From an uncultured Alistipes sp. (GTDB taxonomy: Bacteria > Bacteroidota > Bacteroidia > Bacteroidales > Rikenellaceae): a stretch of DNA of 6,777 nt. Below, one piece after another: positions 6,708-6,777 of the stretch. The translations under genes and the position numbers were made by a program. The stretch spans positions 1-6,777 of the forward strand of contig CAAGHX010000138.1 in the NCBI GenBank assembly GCA_900769745.1, written 5' to 3'. Every line of letters begins with the position of its first letter. The first letter of the stretch is position 1. Under the pieces are notes generated by a model, which was not told the DNA's origin, searched no databases, and saw only the letters and a list, made by a program, of their open reading frames with translations.

Positions 6708-6729
6708 TACAAATTGGGTAATAATAATG

Positions 6730-6737
6730 CAAATATA
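6730..6737 (-). promoter_or_regulatory. -7 box of the nadBCA operon promoter
   Basis: The minus strand reads TATATTTG (6737-6730), a full match to TAnnTTTG, 22 nt before the nadB ATG. The transcript would start near 6723 with a leader of about 15 nt, too short for a riboswitch. The best TTTG upstream (6754-6751) is only 13 nt away, so the -33 element is poor or regulator-assisted. I see no clear operator palindrome for a NAD-responsive repressor in the remaining 40 bases. Confidence 0.6.
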
Positions 6738-6777
6738 CCAAAAATCTTCACAAAAGCCGCATTTTATAGTCAAAAAA

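Noticed and set aside
6708..6773. 22-residue N-terminal extension of NadB
   Set aside because: It would begin upstream of the -7 box at 6730-6737, and the family N-terminus starts at the internal Met directly before the FAD-binding strand.

Overview
The window looks like chromosomal DNA from a gut-type Bacteroidota, most likely Bacteroidales and possibly a relative of Alistipes/Rikenellaceae. The genus guess rests on recall of similar intergenic repeats and is weak. The phylum call is firmer. Three promoter candidates carry the Bacteroidota -7 box TAnnTTTG, the genes lack clear Shine-Dalgarno sequences, and the tRNA gene has no encoded CCA.

Layout, left to right. A tRNA gene with anticodon CAT (19-92) ends in a strong GAAA-loop terminator (98-131). 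A promoter follows, then anmK on the + strand, which encodes 1,6-anhydro-MurNAc kinase of peptidoglycan recycling. anmK converges on a minus-strand gene for an exported transglutaminase-like protein (1389-2633), and the two share a bidirectional terminator at 1357-1383. The 628 bases from 2634 to 3261 contain no convincing protein gene. They hold, in order: an unusually structured minus-strand transcript region with its own -7 box (about 2683-2884), an unassigned stretch (2885-3042), a bidirectional terminator (3043-3080) and a hairpin-rich interspersed-type repeat (about 3081-3250). The rest is a tight minus-strand operon transcribed nadB, nadC, nadA from a -7 box at 6730-6737.

The three nad genes form the complete de novo route from L-aspartate to nicotinic acid mononucleotide. 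NadB oxidises aspartate to iminoaspartate, NadA condenses that with dihydroxyacetone phosphate to quinolinate, and NadC couples quinolinate to PRPP. All three keep their key active-site residues.

The most interesting part is 2683-2884. Read on the minus strand it can form a long two-part rod (15 bp of matched inverted repeats, then 8 bp and 7 bp helices). It can alternatively form a competing GCGCAGA/TCTGCGC stem directly followed by a T-run. The two folds share sequence and exclude each other. That is the architecture of an attenuator or riboswitch ahead of the transglutaminase-like gene, or of a free-standing small RNA of about 190 nt. I recognise no known class in it.
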